In this document: piece by piece, positions 1 to 8,519 of the stretch
Numbering within the stretch: the first letter of the stretch is position 1
How the letters are laid out: each line of letters begins with the position of its first letter
Source: Candidatus Liberibacter solanacearum CLso-ZC1
GTDB lineage: Bacteria; Pseudomonadota; Alphaproteobacteria; Rhizobiales; Rhizobiaceae
Assembly: GCF_000183665.1 (NCBI RefSeq)
Contig: NC_014774.1
Span: forward strand, 744,001-808,000
Reading direction: 5' to 3'
DNA length: 64,000 bases
Made by a program: the position numbers and the translations under genes
Notes under the pieces: generated by a model
The model's database searches: none
What the model saw: only the letters and a program-made list of their open reading frames with translations
What the model was told of the DNA's origin: nothing

Positions 1-2
1 AC

Positions 3-107
3 AGAAAGAAGAATGTAGGTCAACAAGGTCTTATTTTGCAACTTCCTGCTGGAAGTCAAGTTGTTAATGTTAGTTCTAAACGTAAATATACTAAATCACG
101 GTTTTAA
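3..107 (+). CDS. 3' end of a phage protein (partial)
   Basis: An open frame enters from the left edge and stops with TAA at 105-107, 15 bases before the next start. The 34 visible residues end in a strongly basic tail rich in Lys, Arg and Ser (VSSKRKYTKSRF). Basic tails are common in small DNA-binding or packaging proteins of single-stranded DNA phages, but nothing here identifies the family. It reads in the same direction as the capsid gene and is probably in the same transcript. Confidence 0.5.
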   Translation, partial: RKKNVGQQGLILQLPAGSQVVNVSSKRKYTKSRF

Positions 108-122
108 GGGAATTTTTTAGTA

Positions 123-443
123 ATGGATCTTCGTGTTTTATCTAAAAATATCAAGAAAGACGTAAAATATCTTATTAATCTCTCTTCTGAGATTGATACT
201 TTTTTGAAGTCTTCTGATGAAAGTTTGGAACATAATCTTTATCGCACTTTAAGTGATTTATTTATCAGTCATGATAAAAATAATCGTGCTTTTATGAACC
301 TTTTAGACGAATTCAAGCTTGAATTAGATTTTGTATCTAAAAGATTACGTGTTGTCGAAAACCAGTTGTCAAGAATTGAGAAACGTTTCAAATGCGAAGT
401 TATCGATTTTGATACTGGTTTTTCTTTATCAGAAAGTAAATAA
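123..443 (+). CDS. Small coiled-coil phage protein upstream of the capsid gene
   Basis: A 106-residue charged protein with long predicted helices and no membrane segment. Its stop abuts the capsid start codon (TAA then ATG), so the two are probably translated in turn. In microviruses a small helical scaffolding or internal protein is often encoded next to the capsid gene; a scaffold role here is inference only. Two fragments recur in the degenerate copies: the middle at 6519-6683 and the last codons at about 8255-8325, the latter again joined to a capsid start. That shows the gene pair is ancestral to the phage. An AAGGGA motif lies upstream of the ATG, somewhat far from it. Confidence 0.7.
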   Translation: MDLRVLSKNIKKDVKYLINLSSEIDTFLKSSDESLEHNLYRTLSDLFISHDKNNRAFMNLLDEFKLELDFVSKRLRVVENQLSRIEKRFKCEVIDFDTGFSLSESK

Positions 444-2054
444 ATGTCTGAAAATGAAACTGTTAAAAAGACTGTTAGAACGGATAACAGTAGAGGTATT
501 GTTAATGCCTTTAGGGGTTCTGCTAAATATCGTCGTCATCCTAAGTTTCCTATTAGAGGTGCTTTTAGTCCTTTTCAATTACAGCCTGTTTGTTTAGCCC
601 CTGTTTTTGGTGGTGAAACTGTTGAAAAGGTTAATGTTAATCTGAAACTTGTTTCATCTCGTTTAAAAAACTCTTTAAGTGGTTTTTGGCATGAATTTTA
701 TTGTTTTTATATTCCTTTGATTTCTTTTGATGATATGTACCTTGATTTAGCTAAGTTTTCTTCAGACTCAACTATTAATAATGTAGATAGCTATTGCGAA
801 TCTGTGGAATCTGGGAAAAAACTTAATTATTATCATCGTTCGGGAATTAATTATATTAAGCGTTGTCTAAAATCCGTAACGGAAACATATTTTAGACCCC
901 GTGAAAATAATGTTGCGGTTTCATGGGATAAGTATACTTATAAAGGTTTGCCAATTTGCCATGTTCAAAGTAAAGGATACATTCAAGATTTTTTACCTGA
1001 TGAAGAAATTGAGCAATCTGTTGAGGAAACCGCTGAAAGTGAACAATATAAGACTTGGGAAAAGCTTTATGCGGAAGGTTCAACGGCTTTTTCTTTTAGT
1101 GATTATATGCGTTACTTTGGATTTGATATTGAACGTATTAAAGAAGAAAAGGTTAAATTACGTGAACCCTACCCTCCTGAATTGTTAGGTTTTCATCGTT
1201 CTTATCAGATGCCTAGAGACCATTACGATATTTCTACGGGTAAATATGTCAGTAATTTAAAATTTGATTATAATAGTATGCTTTGTTATCGGCGTAAGCG
1301 TAAATATCTTAATCATCCTGGATTTGTTTTGTCATTAATGGTTTTAAGACCGAAGGTATATGCTAAAGACCAATTGGGAACGTTCACTTCTTATATGAGT
1401 GATTTGAATTTATTTCAACCTGATGTTTTACGTTCTGATTATAATCATTCTGTTAGAATTTTTGAAAAAAATAAGGGTGTTTATTCTGGTAGAGATTCTG
1501 AATATATGATTGATTTTGCAGACCTTTATAGGAATGGTGAACAGTTTGTTAGTGTTTCTGATGAAAAAGACCCCTATTCTTTTGTGGGTAATTCTGTGAA
1601 TTTTGGTAAAAGTGCTTATGCATCTTCTGAAGATATAGCTTCTTTATTTATGGATTCTGGCCATTCTTTCTTTTATGATGGTTTAGCCGATATACAATTT
1701 AAATCTCGTGTTGTATCTTCTGATGAACAAAAACGGTTATCGTTTGATTATAAATATTATTCTATAGACCCTACAACTAATGAGGTTAAACCGAAAGACT
1801 CGGCTACTGTTGCTCCTATTGAAAAGACTATTACTGGAACTGCTGGGGAAATTATGTTGGATGGACATGAAAAGAAGGTTTATGAGGATAGGTTAAAAGG
1901 TTTTGATGCTCAGTATGATCCTTTGCTTTATAAGCCTTATGCTGGGGCTCTTTGGGCTTTTCCTGCTAAGGGTACTACTGTTGTTCCTAAGGGTGTTAAA
2001 CGTAAAGACGTTCCTGGTTATATAGAAAAACCTGACTTTAGATATGGAGAGTAA
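444..2054 (+). CDS. Microviridae-type major capsid protein (VP1/F family)
   Basis: A 536-residue structural protein that would form the icosahedral shell. The N-terminal part has the microvirus layout: a basic start, then a segment on fitting the capsid surface (PIRGAFSPFQLQPVCLAP), a VNVNLKLVSSRL stretch, and FWHEFYCFYIPL, which corresponds to the conserved W/F-rich beta strand of this family. The C-terminal part carries PYAGALWAFPAKGT. The length is typical of gokushovirus-like capsid proteins. It is intact, with no internal stop. A truncated copy of the first 57 codons lies at 8326-8499. The gene is on the opposite strand from the replication gene, which is unusual for a microvirus. Confidence 0.85.
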   Translation: MSENETVKKTVRTDNSRGIVNAFRGSAKYRRHPKFPIRGAFSPFQLQPVCLAPVFGGETVEKVNVNLKLVSSRLKNSLSGFWHEFYCFYIPLISFDDMYLDLAKFSSDSTINNVDSYCESVESGKKLNYYHRSGINYIKRCLKSVTETYFRPRENNVAVSWDKYTYKGLPICHVQSKGYIQDFLPDEEIEQSVEETAESEQYKTWEKLYAEGSTAFSFSDYMRYFGFDIERIKEEKVKLREPYPPELLGFHRSYQMPRDHYDISTGKYVSNLKFDYNSMLCYRRKRKYLNHPGFVLSLMVLRPKVYAKDQLGTFTSYMSDLNLFQPDVLRSDYNHSVRIFEKNKGVYSGRDSEYMIDFADLYRNGEQFVSVSDEKDPYSFVGNSVNFGKSAYASSEDIASLFMDSGHSFFYDGLADIQFKSRVVSSDEQKRLSFDYKYYSIDPTTNEVKPKDSATVAPIEKTITGTAGEIMLDGHEKKVYEDRLKGFDAQYDPLLYKPYAGALWAFPAKGTTVVPKGVKRKDVPGYIEKPDFRYGE

Positions 2055-2056
2055 AT

Positions 2057-2302
2057 ATGTTTATTAATTATTTCTATGGGTTATTCTTATCTTTTTATTT
2101 TGGATTAGCTTGTTGGATTGTTTGGGATATTATTAAGGTGAATAATACTATTACTTGTTTGAACAAGGAAAAATTGAAATTATTTTCAAAAATGCGAGGA
2201 ATACCTTGTATCGAACGCATCATTGAGAAGTTCCATAATACTTATTCAGCGATTTTTAACTTAAAAATTTATATGTGTCATAACATAAATATTAACATAT
2301 AA
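2057..2302 (+). CDS. Small membrane protein after the capsid gene
   Basis: An 81-residue protein starting 2 bases after the capsid stop, with a good ribosome site (GGAGAG, 5 bases before ATG). Residues about 5-27 form one hydrophobic helix (YFYGLFLSFYFGLACWIVW), followed by a charged tail. The size and single helix would suit a lysis or virion membrane protein, but there is no recognisable family. The coding end lies 14 bases from the end of the convergent 746-residue gene. Confidence 0.55.
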   Translation: MFINYFYGLFLSFYFGLACWIVWDIIKVNNTITCLNKEKLKLFSKMRGIPCIERIIEKFHNTYSAIFNLKIYMCHNININI

Positions 2303-2316
2303 CAATGAATAAAAAT

Positions 2317-4557
2317 CTAATGTCCTACAATTTCCATAGTAAGCGGAGTACCGTACGTACTAACTTTAAGTTTACGGTCTCTAAAATTAGAATTAAACAT
2401 CTCTTCATCAAAAACAGTACCATCTGATCCAAGAAGAATACCGTTTGTCGTTTGTTTTAAAGCACTTTTCAAAACTTGTTTATTATCAACAATAAAATCA
2501 CCCTTTTTTAAAACAATGTGCCCTTGTTCACTACGAACATCTTTAACAGCTCTATCATAAAGCAAAGAACGGAACATTTCAGAAATACCTACAGATTTTG
2601 CTTGTTTACTCCAAAAACCTTTAACAGATGCCAAAAAACCCTTTTCACTACCAGTAGTTTCCTTAAAAGCTTTATCAAGTTCCTCAATCATATGTTCGGA
2701 ACTCAAAGGTTTAGAACGTCCAGCAAATTTTTTATAAAAATAATTGCCAGTATCAAGACCTAAAGGAAAAGTATAACCCGCACTTTTAGATACTTTTTTA
2801 GCCATCGTTCCAAAAAGACCAATAAAACAGTCAGTAAACTCATCATTGATAGTATTTTCGCAAACACTAACAAAATCAACCTTGTCAAAATCCCTAACGA
2901 CAGCATCAATCATATTAGGAATACTAATTTCTCGCCTCCTCCACTTACCATCTTTACCTTTCCAACGTGTAAGTTTTTTAGGTAAAGCATCATAAAAACG
3001 CTTAACAATCTCATCAATTTCTTGATGAACACCAAAAACAAGACGTGTAGCCTTAGCATATGCCATATACGCCCTACCGTATGCACTTCTATTCTTACCC
3101 TCTACAATACGCGGGGCGGGAATTGCTAAAGCATGTGCAACAGTAGTAGAAACAACCGGCGTAATAACACCCGTTACAGGATGCACCAAATAAAAATACT
3201 TCTCCGCAGGCAAATTATACGGTTTGTACTGTGGAATAGTAATAGATGGAAAAGGAACAGTTACAGGTTTAACGGGATTAATAGAAAAAGGAATACTAAA
3301 TGGAATAGGAGGACAAAAAGATCTAGAAGAACTAATAGGAACATCAGATTCCAAAGGAATAGAAATATTAGGCGACGTAATATAAGGAACAGGAGAAACT
3401 AATGTATTTTCCCTAATGTTTTGTCGCCCTCCTCTAACTTGTAATCCCGCAGAAGCTAAAGCCAAAGACGAACCATAAAGGCGACTATACTCACGAGTAG
3501 CGGACAAAACACGCCTAGAAACCATCTCAGATAATTTACTACCTCCATCATAAACAGTATCATAAGAATGGTCGGTATAAAATTGTTCCAAAGCTTTTTT
3601 TACAAAAGACCCTTTACTAATAAAATTTGTTTTAGGAACATGTTTTTTAGGAAAAACAACTTCCTTAGGTTCAGAAGGTTCAATAACCTTAAAAATAACT
3701 TTAACCCAATTCTCAGAAGAAGAATTGTATAAAAAAGAATATATCTTTTTTAATTCTGCAACTTGAACATTTTTAGGAATAGAAAGATCAAGAGGAGGAA
3801 CATTAGAAACCAAACCAGAAAAAACAAGTAATTTTCCTTTATAAACTCCTACTGATTTAGAACCTAAAGAAAAACTAGAAGCATGATAAGGAAAATCATT
3901 ATTATCAAGACATAACTTAATATACTCTAACTCTTTAAGTAAAGCAGTATATAAAGTTGAAATCGGGTTATAAGACACAGGCAATAAAGAACCCGACCAA
4001 TTCTTAGAATAACCTTTATTCCAACCATTAATATCATATGAAACAGTTTCATAAACAGGAGTCAACTTCGAATTAACCCAATCATATCCCTTAGTATATT
4101 GACGAGTTATAGAAGGTTCACCATGTAAAGAATAACCTTGAAAAGAAAGTAAACCTTCCCCAAAAGGAATAGTAACAGGAGGAACTGAAGGAACTAAAGC
4201 CTTTTCGGCAACATCCGCAGAAAAAACAGGAACAGATGAAAAAAGAGAAAATACAGATTTATCTAAATTATCTAAATAATCTAAAATGTCCTTTAGCGCA
4301 GTTCCAAGAGTACCTTTAACTTTAGTTGATTTAAGAAATTTTTCATATTCAGCATATTCTTCATGGGTCATAGCACCAAAAAAATACTTAATATACTTAT
4401 TTTTATCATACAAACGTAAAAAAACTTTTTCTTCACTTTCACCTATAATTTTAGAAATTATAAAAGGAACTAAAAAAAGAGGTACAATATACCCAGAGAA
4501 ATTTAGAAAAGAACCTCTTAAAGCTTGTAATAACAAATAGGGAATTAAAGGATTCAT
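2317..4557 (-). CDS. Large phage protein of unknown function with N-terminal membrane segment
   Basis: A 746-residue protein, not recognised. It starts with a hydrophobic region (about residues 3-38, with a charged break), then a charged helical segment. The middle (about 380-460) is rich in Pro, Ile, Ser and Val with repeated PFSIP/PVKPV-like strings. A basic, better-ordered C-terminal half contains RWKGKDGKWRRREI. Its start codon overlaps the stop of the 42-residue gene upstream (ATG within GTATGA), so translation is probably coupled. By position it could be a minor virion, attachment or pilot-type protein; this is inference. Deleted pieces of it reappear at about 8520-8655. Confidence 0.65.
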   Translation of the reverse strand: MNPLIPYLLLQALRGSFLNFSGYIVPLFLVPFIISKIIGESEEKVFLRLYDKNKYIKYFFGAMTHEEYAEYEKFLKSTKVKGTLGTALKDILDYLDNLDKSVFSLFSSVPVFSADVAEKALVPSVPPVTIPFGEGLLSFQGYSLHGEPSITRQYTKGYDWVNSKLTPVYETVSYDINGWNKGYSKNWSGSLLPVSYNPISTLYTALLKELEYIKLCLDNNDFPYHASSFSLGSKSVGVYKGKLLVFSGLVSNVPPLDLSIPKNVQVAELKKIYSFLYNSSSENWVKVIFKVIEPSEPKEVVFPKKHVPKTNFISKGSFVKKALEQFYTDHSYDTVYDGGSKLSEMVSRRVLSATREYSRLYGSSLALASAGLQVRGGRQNIRENTLVSPVPYITSPNISIPLESDVPISSSRSFCPPIPFSIPFSINPVKPVTVPFPSITIPQYKPYNLPAEKYFYLVHPVTGVITPVVSTTVAHALAIPAPRIVEGKNRSAYGRAYMAYAKATRLVFGVHQEIDEIVKRFYDALPKKLTRWKGKDGKWRRREISIPNMIDAVVRDFDKVDFVSVCENTINDEFTDCFIGLFGTMAKKVSKSAGYTFPLGLDTGNYFYKKFAGRSKPLSSEHMIEELDKAFKETTGSEKGFLASVKGFWSKQAKSVGISEMFRSLLYDRAVKDVRSEQGHIVLKKGDFIVDNKQVLKSALKQTTNGILLGSDGTVFDEEMFNSNFRDRKLKVSTYGTPLTMEIVGH

Positions 4558-4682
4558 ACCAAATCAATACCTAAAAAATATTTAAAAAAAGATATAACAA
4601 AATGCATAGAAAATTGCAAAAAAATAATAAAAAGTATCCATTTAATAAAGAATTTTCCTAATTTTATTAAAATTTTCTTCAT
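4554..4682 (-). CDS. Tiny one-helix membrane protein of the phage
   Basis: A 42-residue open frame that begins MKKILIKLGKFFIKW and is almost wholly hydrophobic from residue 11, so it is probably a single-pass inner-membrane peptide. Its TGA overlaps the ATG of the 746-residue gene. In the degenerate copy (about 8651-8779) the same sequence has a Trp-to-stop change at codon 15 (TGG to TAG), evidence that this copy is no longer under selection. Function is unknown; lysis or virion membrane roles are possible. Confidence 0.5.
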   Translation of the reverse strand: MKKILIKLGKFFIKWILFIIFLQFSMHFVISFFKYFLGIDLV

Positions 4683-4770
4683 TTATTTATCCTACTTTAG
4701 ATAACAATAAAAGACATATTACAACTTAGGTTATATAAAACAAAATATCCAAAGCTAACATCAATAGTAC

Positions 4771-4934
4771 CGTTAAAACGTTATGTGTTTTTCCTTAACT
4801 TCGCTCCACTAAGCTGCGCCCTACTACACCTTACCTTTACGTTGCCACTTCAAACCTTGGGGGTAAGTCAATGACGAATGGGTGTGATGGCAAAACCACA
4901 CACAGTCCAGTACGTGAATACGTACAAGCCTCGG
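4771..4934. repeat. Phage control region, copy 1 of 3
   Basis: A non-coding block just downstream of the rep stop that recurs at 7226-7407 and 9138-9317. It holds two hairpins: 4882-4903 (GTGTG pairing with CACAC, with an inner GG/CC pair) and 4910-4925, a perfect 6-base stem with a 4-base loop (GTACGTGAATACGTAC). Copies 1 and 3 keep both. Conservation across decayed copies suggests a functional DNA or RNA element such as a replication origin, packaging signal or rep terminator; which one cannot be told from sequence alone. Confidence 0.6.
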
Positions 4935-6233
4935 TTACCCCTCGGACGGCTCTTTTAAAGAACCGTAACGAAAGGACGCTCTTACTCTAATGCCTTTCGA
5001 GTCTTCTTTTAGAAGATACTTACACACATAACGGGCGGTTTTCAAATCCTCTCTTAAAAGACGAACATGAGAAAAACCTTCTCTCATCCACTCTTCTTGA
5101 ATTTCTGCCTTTTTTATCAACTCATCACCTGGTTTTTGATGAATTAACATATGTGCATGCGGATCACCGCTTTTATGCCTCTCAAAAACAACAAAATAAC
5201 GAAATTTTTTAGATGTATTCTTTCGAAGACGCTTTAAGAAAAGAACAATCTTATCCCCAAATCCTTTACATAGTAAACGAAACTTTAAATCAACATCAGT
5301 AATATTAAGAATTGTTAAATCTTCAAAAATAGTTCCATATTTTTTTTTACCGTAAAATAAATCACGATCTTCAGTAGACAAACTGTCAACATATTGACCA
5401 ACAACAAGGGCATAGTTTTTAATATGGTTTGATGGACTAAAAGTTAAAGTGACAAACCATGTACGAGAAGAACGCATAACCTCAGTTTGAGCACGACGAA
5501 GCCAAAACATCCCCCTACTTTTACAACAAATAGAACAACGGCGACAACGACATAAAATATAAAAAAAATAATTATAATTATATTTAACATCAAATATAAC
5601 AACTTGATCTGGATAATACATAATAACTAAAACAGGATCAGAACAACCACCAGAAAAATCCAAACAAAAACAACAATGATCAATTTTATAACTATAAAAA
5701 TCAGAAACTTTTACCTTAGCATAAAGTTTTAAAAACAAATCTTTAGAAATACAAGTATAACCACCACTTCGATAAACAATAGAATCACCATAAATCCTTC
5801 TTATAAAACGATCATTAATTCTAAGAAAAGAATAATAACCAAAAAAACCTTTAGGTTTAAGATTAAAAGGCTCAGAATAAAATAAATCTACACCTTTATA
5901 CCAACTTAAAACATGTCTCAACTCAGGCATATAAAAAAGAGAAAAATATTCTCGATCATCAGCTTTATGCTTATCCAAATGCTTTTCTAAAAAATAATAA
6001 TAAAGTTTTCTTAAAAATATCCAATAATAAGAAAATTCATGATTTTTATAACTAGAATTAGAATAATGATCTAAAACACTATCTTCACAATAATCAGGAG
6101 GATCAATCAAATGATCTTCCGCCAAAGATTCAATAGCTTTATAAAAAAGACTAATTTGATCAAGCGCAACATATTTAAAAGTATAACCATAATCCCAACA
6201 AGAAGTTAATACAGAAAAACGATCAATTTCCAT
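4935..6233 (-). CDS. HUH rolling-circle replication initiation protein
   Basis: Nicks the phage origin and starts rolling-circle replication. The C-terminal third has the HUH endonuclease core: WFVTLTFSP (motif 1), PHAHMLIH at about residues 356-363 (metal-binding HxH), and ARYVCKYLLK at about 397-406 (catalytic tyrosine motif with Lys). A Cys-rich stretch (CRCRRCSICCKSRG) before it may bind zinc. The N-terminal 220 residues are unlike standard microvirus Rep and are not recognised. The start at 6233 (ATG) is preferred to the upstream GTG at 6245 because AGGTG lies 8 bases before the ATG. Frameshifted copies lie at 7408-8245 and 9318-9504. Confidence 0.8.
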   Translation of the reverse strand: MEIDRFSVLTSCWDYGYTFKYVALDQISLFYKAIESLAEDHLIDPPDYCEDSVLDHYSNSSYKNHEFSYYWIFLRKLYYYFLEKHLDKHKADDREYFSLFYMPELRHVLSWYKGVDLFYSEPFNLKPKGFFGYYSFLRINDRFIRRIYGDSIVYRSGGYTCISKDLFLKLYAKVKVSDFYSYKIDHCCFCLDFSGGCSDPVLVIMYYPDQVVIFDVKYNYNYFFYILCRCRRCSICCKSRGMFWLRRAQTEVMRSSRTWFVTLTFSPSNHIKNYALVVGQYVDSLSTEDRDLFYGKKKYGTIFEDLTILNITDVDLKFRLLCKGFGDKIVLFLKRLRKNTSKKFRYFVVFERHKSGDPHAHMLIHQKPGDELIKKAEIQEEWMREGFSHVRLLREDLKTARYVCKYLLKEDSKGIRVRASFRYGSLKEPSEG

Positions 6234-6241
6234 TAAAAATA

Positions 6242-6410
6242 ACACCTAAAATAAAAAGGTGTCAGTTGTGCATATATATATCAAGTCCTTCGCTTCGCTA
6301 ATTTTATATGCACAATTCCAACACACCTAAAACAATCAAAAGAAATCCTAAAGGGGGTCTGTGGACGGCTTACAGTTGTCGGCTTACACCCGACCACAAG
6401 CCCCCAGGCT
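6242..6410. other. Structured non-coding region upstream of rep (possible origin)
   Basis: Three inverted repeats lie in the rep leader. The first is a nested hairpin: 6257-6262/6323-6328 (AGGTGT/ACACCT) enclosing 6266-6276/6305-6315 (TTGTGCATATA/TATATGCACAA, 11 perfect pairs). The second is a shorter alternative, ACACCT at 6242-6247 pairing with AGGTGT at 6257-6262, which covers the rep ribosome site. The third is a G/C-rich stem at about 6355-6406 (GGGGG, TGTGG and CGG pairing with CCG, CCACA and CCCCC) with an inner GTCGG/CCGAC alternative. Such clusters are typical of single-stranded phage origins or primase sites. Control of rep translation by switching hairpins is inference. Confidence 0.5.
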
Positions 6411-6476
6411 TCCGTGAAGAAGAAAAAAAAATCGATTGAATGAGATTAAGTATTATGGAACATTGGATATATTGTT

Positions 6477-6713
6477 ATGGGTTATCAAACATTAATTGAT
6501 TTGGTTACGTTAGTTTATGACGTAAAATATATTATTAATCTCTCTTCTGAGATTGATACTTTTTTGAAGTCTTCTGATGAAAGTTTGGAACATAATCTTT
6601 ATCGCACCTTAAGTGATTTATTTATCAGTCATGATAAAAATAATCGTGCTTTTATGAACCTTTTAGACGAATTCAAGCTTGAACAGAAAGCAGACTGTAT
6701 CCCAATGGAATAA
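6477..6713 (+). pseudogene. Fragment of the small coiled-coil phage gene
   Basis: Positions 6519-6683 repeat 159-322 almost base for base, then both flanks diverge. The resulting 78-codon open frame has a foreign N-terminus (MGYQTLIDLVTLVYDV) and a foreign tail. It is best read as a chimeric remnant at a recombination junction. Confidence 0.6.
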
Positions 6714-6737
6714 CAACGGGAGCAATCCAAAACAAAA

Positions 6738-6884
6738 CTAAAGCACGCTACTAGCAACTAAAAAACGTGAAGTAGGATATTTTATTTCCGCTTTATGTAA
6801 TTGCTTAAGAAATTCACCCGTATTAGGGTCATTAAGAAAATTACTAAAATACTCTGATTTTAATTTTAAAGAAGATTTAGACAT
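6738..6884 (-). CDS. Small hypothetical phage protein
   Basis: A 48-residue open frame (MSKSSLKLKSEYFSNFLNDP at the start), charged and helical, overlapping the end of the 110-residue gene upstream by a few bases. It has no counterpart in the fuller phage copy visible here. Possibly a remnant of a longer gene. Confidence 0.35.
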   Translation of the reverse strand: MSKSSLKLKSEYFSNFLNDPNTGEFLKQLHKAEIKYPTSRFLVASSVL

Positions 6885-7209
6885 TAAAAAAAAACACTAA
6901 AAAAAAACCTATAAAAAAACAAATAGGAATAACAATAAAAAACAAACAAACAAAATAAATCTTATCGTAAAGAGGATCAACTTTATCTTTACGAACCCAA
7001 ACACCGTAATCTTTTAAAATTCCAGTTTTTACAAATAAAAATCTAAAAAAATATAAAAAGTAATTACGAATTTTGTGATAATAATACAAAAAAGGAAAAG
7101 GGAAAAAATAGTTTAAAACTCTCCTAATAAAAAAAAACAAAAAATAAATCAAAAAAATAGGAACAGGAACATAGTAAAATTCCAAATCCAAAAGAAAATC
7201 AGAAGACAT
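6877..7209 (-). CDS. Hydrophobic phage protein with about three membrane helices
   Basis: A 110-residue protein dominated by Phe, Ile, Leu and Tyr. Hydrophobic helices at about residues 12-30, 36-60 and 84-109 are separated by a charged loop (WVRKDKVDPLYDK). It lies just after a copy of the phage control region, on the same strand as rep, where the fuller copy instead carries the 42-residue membrane gene. It may be an alternative module of a related phage (lysis or virion membrane protein). The family is not recognised. Confidence 0.5.
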   Translation of the reverse strand: MSSDFLLDLEFYYVPVPIFLIYFLFFFIRRVLNYFFPFPFLYYYHKIRNYFLYFFRFLFVKTGILKDYGVWVRKDKVDPLYDKIYFVCLFFIVIPICFFIGFFLVFFFNV

Positions 7210-7225
7210 ATAAATACCTCATAAT

Positions 7226-7407
7226 CGTTATGTGTTTTTCCTTAACTTTGCTCCACTAAGCTTCGCCCTACTACACCTTACCTTTACGTTGCCACTTCAC
7301 ACTCTGGGGGGAAGTCAATGAAAGGTGGTGTGATGGCAAACCACACACAGCCAGTACGTGTAATCGTCACCGTTACCGTACAAGCCTCGATTGCCCCTCG
7401 GACGACT
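7226..7407. repeat. Phage control region, copy 2 of 3
   Basis: Matches 4771-4934 closely up to the CACACA arm. The second hairpin is then disrupted (GTACGTGTAATCGTC in place of the palindrome), so this copy has probably lost function. Confidence 0.6.
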
Positions 7408-8245
7408 CTATTTCATAGAACCGTAACGAAAGGACGCTCTTACTCTAATGCCTTTCGCATCTTCTTTTAGAAGATATTTACAAACATAACGAGCGGTATT
7501 CAAATCCTCTTTTAAAAGACGAACATGAGAAAATCCTTCTCTCATCCATTCTTCTTGTACTTCTGCCTTTTTTAATAACTCATCCCCTATTTCTTGGTGA
7601 ATTAGCATATGTGCATGAAGATTACCGCTTTTGTGTTTTTCAAAAACAAAAAAATAACGAAACTTTTTAGATGTATTCTTTCGAAGACGTTTTAAAAACA
7701 AAACAATCTTGTCCCCAAATCCTTTACACAACAAACGAAACTTTAAATCACGAAATATTAAGCATCCTTACATCTTCAATACCAGTTTGATACAACTTCT
7801 TACCGTAAAATAAATTACGGTCTTCAACAGATAAACTGTCAACATATTGACCAATAATAGTAAGGGCATAATTTTTTATATGGTTTGATGGACTAAAAGT
7901 TAAAGTAACAAACCATGTCCGAGAAGAACGCATAACCTTCGTTTGAGCGCGACGAAGCCAAAACATGCCCCTACTCTTACAACAAACAGAACAACGATGA
8001 CACCGAACAAATACATAAAAAAATGATTATTAAGTATATTCAACATCAACAATAACAACTTTATAAGGATAATAAAAACTAATACAACCGTATTACAGCA
8101 ACCACCAGAAAAATCCAAAGAAAAACAAGAGTGATCGATTTTGTAGCTATGAAAATCAGAAACTTTTACTTTAGCGTAAAGTTTTTAAAAACAAATATTC
8201 GTTAATTATCCTATAGGAAGAAAAACACGAAGAAGAATGACCATA
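7408..8245 (-). pseudogene. Frameshifted copy of the HUH replication gene
   Basis: Reads as the C-terminal two thirds of rep in pieces. 8245-7967 covers the mid part with shifts. 7966-7748 holds WLRRAQTKVMRSSRTWFVTL. 7734-7408 holds the HUH motif (LHAHMLIH) and ARYVCKYLLK. At least two frame changes separate the pieces, and the N-terminal 140 or so codons are missing. The catalytic motifs remain readable, so the fragment decayed recently. Confidence 0.75.
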
Positions 8246-8325
8246 AATTTTCTTAAATTGAGAAACGTTCCAAATGCGAAGTTATCGATTTTGATACTGG
8301 TTTTTCTTTATTAGAAAGTGAATAA

Positions 8326-8499
8326 ATGTCTGAAAACGAAACTATTAAAAAGACTGTTAGAACGGATAACAGTAAAGGTATTGTTCATGTCTTTAGGGGT
8401 TCTGCTAAATATCGTCGTCATCCTAAGTTTCCTATTAGAGGTGCTTTTAGCCCTTTTCAATTACAGCCTGTTTGTTTAGCACCTGTTTTTGGTGGGTGA
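8326..8499 (+). pseudogene. Truncated capsid gene start
   Basis: The first 57 codons of the capsid gene with a few substitutions (MSENETIKKTV). It is ended by a one-base G insertion that creates GGGTGA. Upstream, about 8255-8325 repeats the tail of the small coiled-coil gene, so the ancestral gene order is kept. Downstream the sequence jumps into fragments of the 746-residue gene. Confidence 0.7.
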
Positions 8500-8519
8500 A
8501 ACTGTTGAAATTGAAAAAC

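Noticed and set aside
2263..2302. Possible dif/XerCD-type attachment site in ATATGTGTCATAACATAAAT
   Set aside because: Resemblance to dif arms is weak and no matching copy was found at the right edge of the prophage.
3133..3402. Arg/Asn-rich 89-codon frame on the + strand
   Set aside because: It is the antisense shadow of the Pro/Ile-rich middle of the 746-residue gene; its composition is an artefact of that gene's codons.
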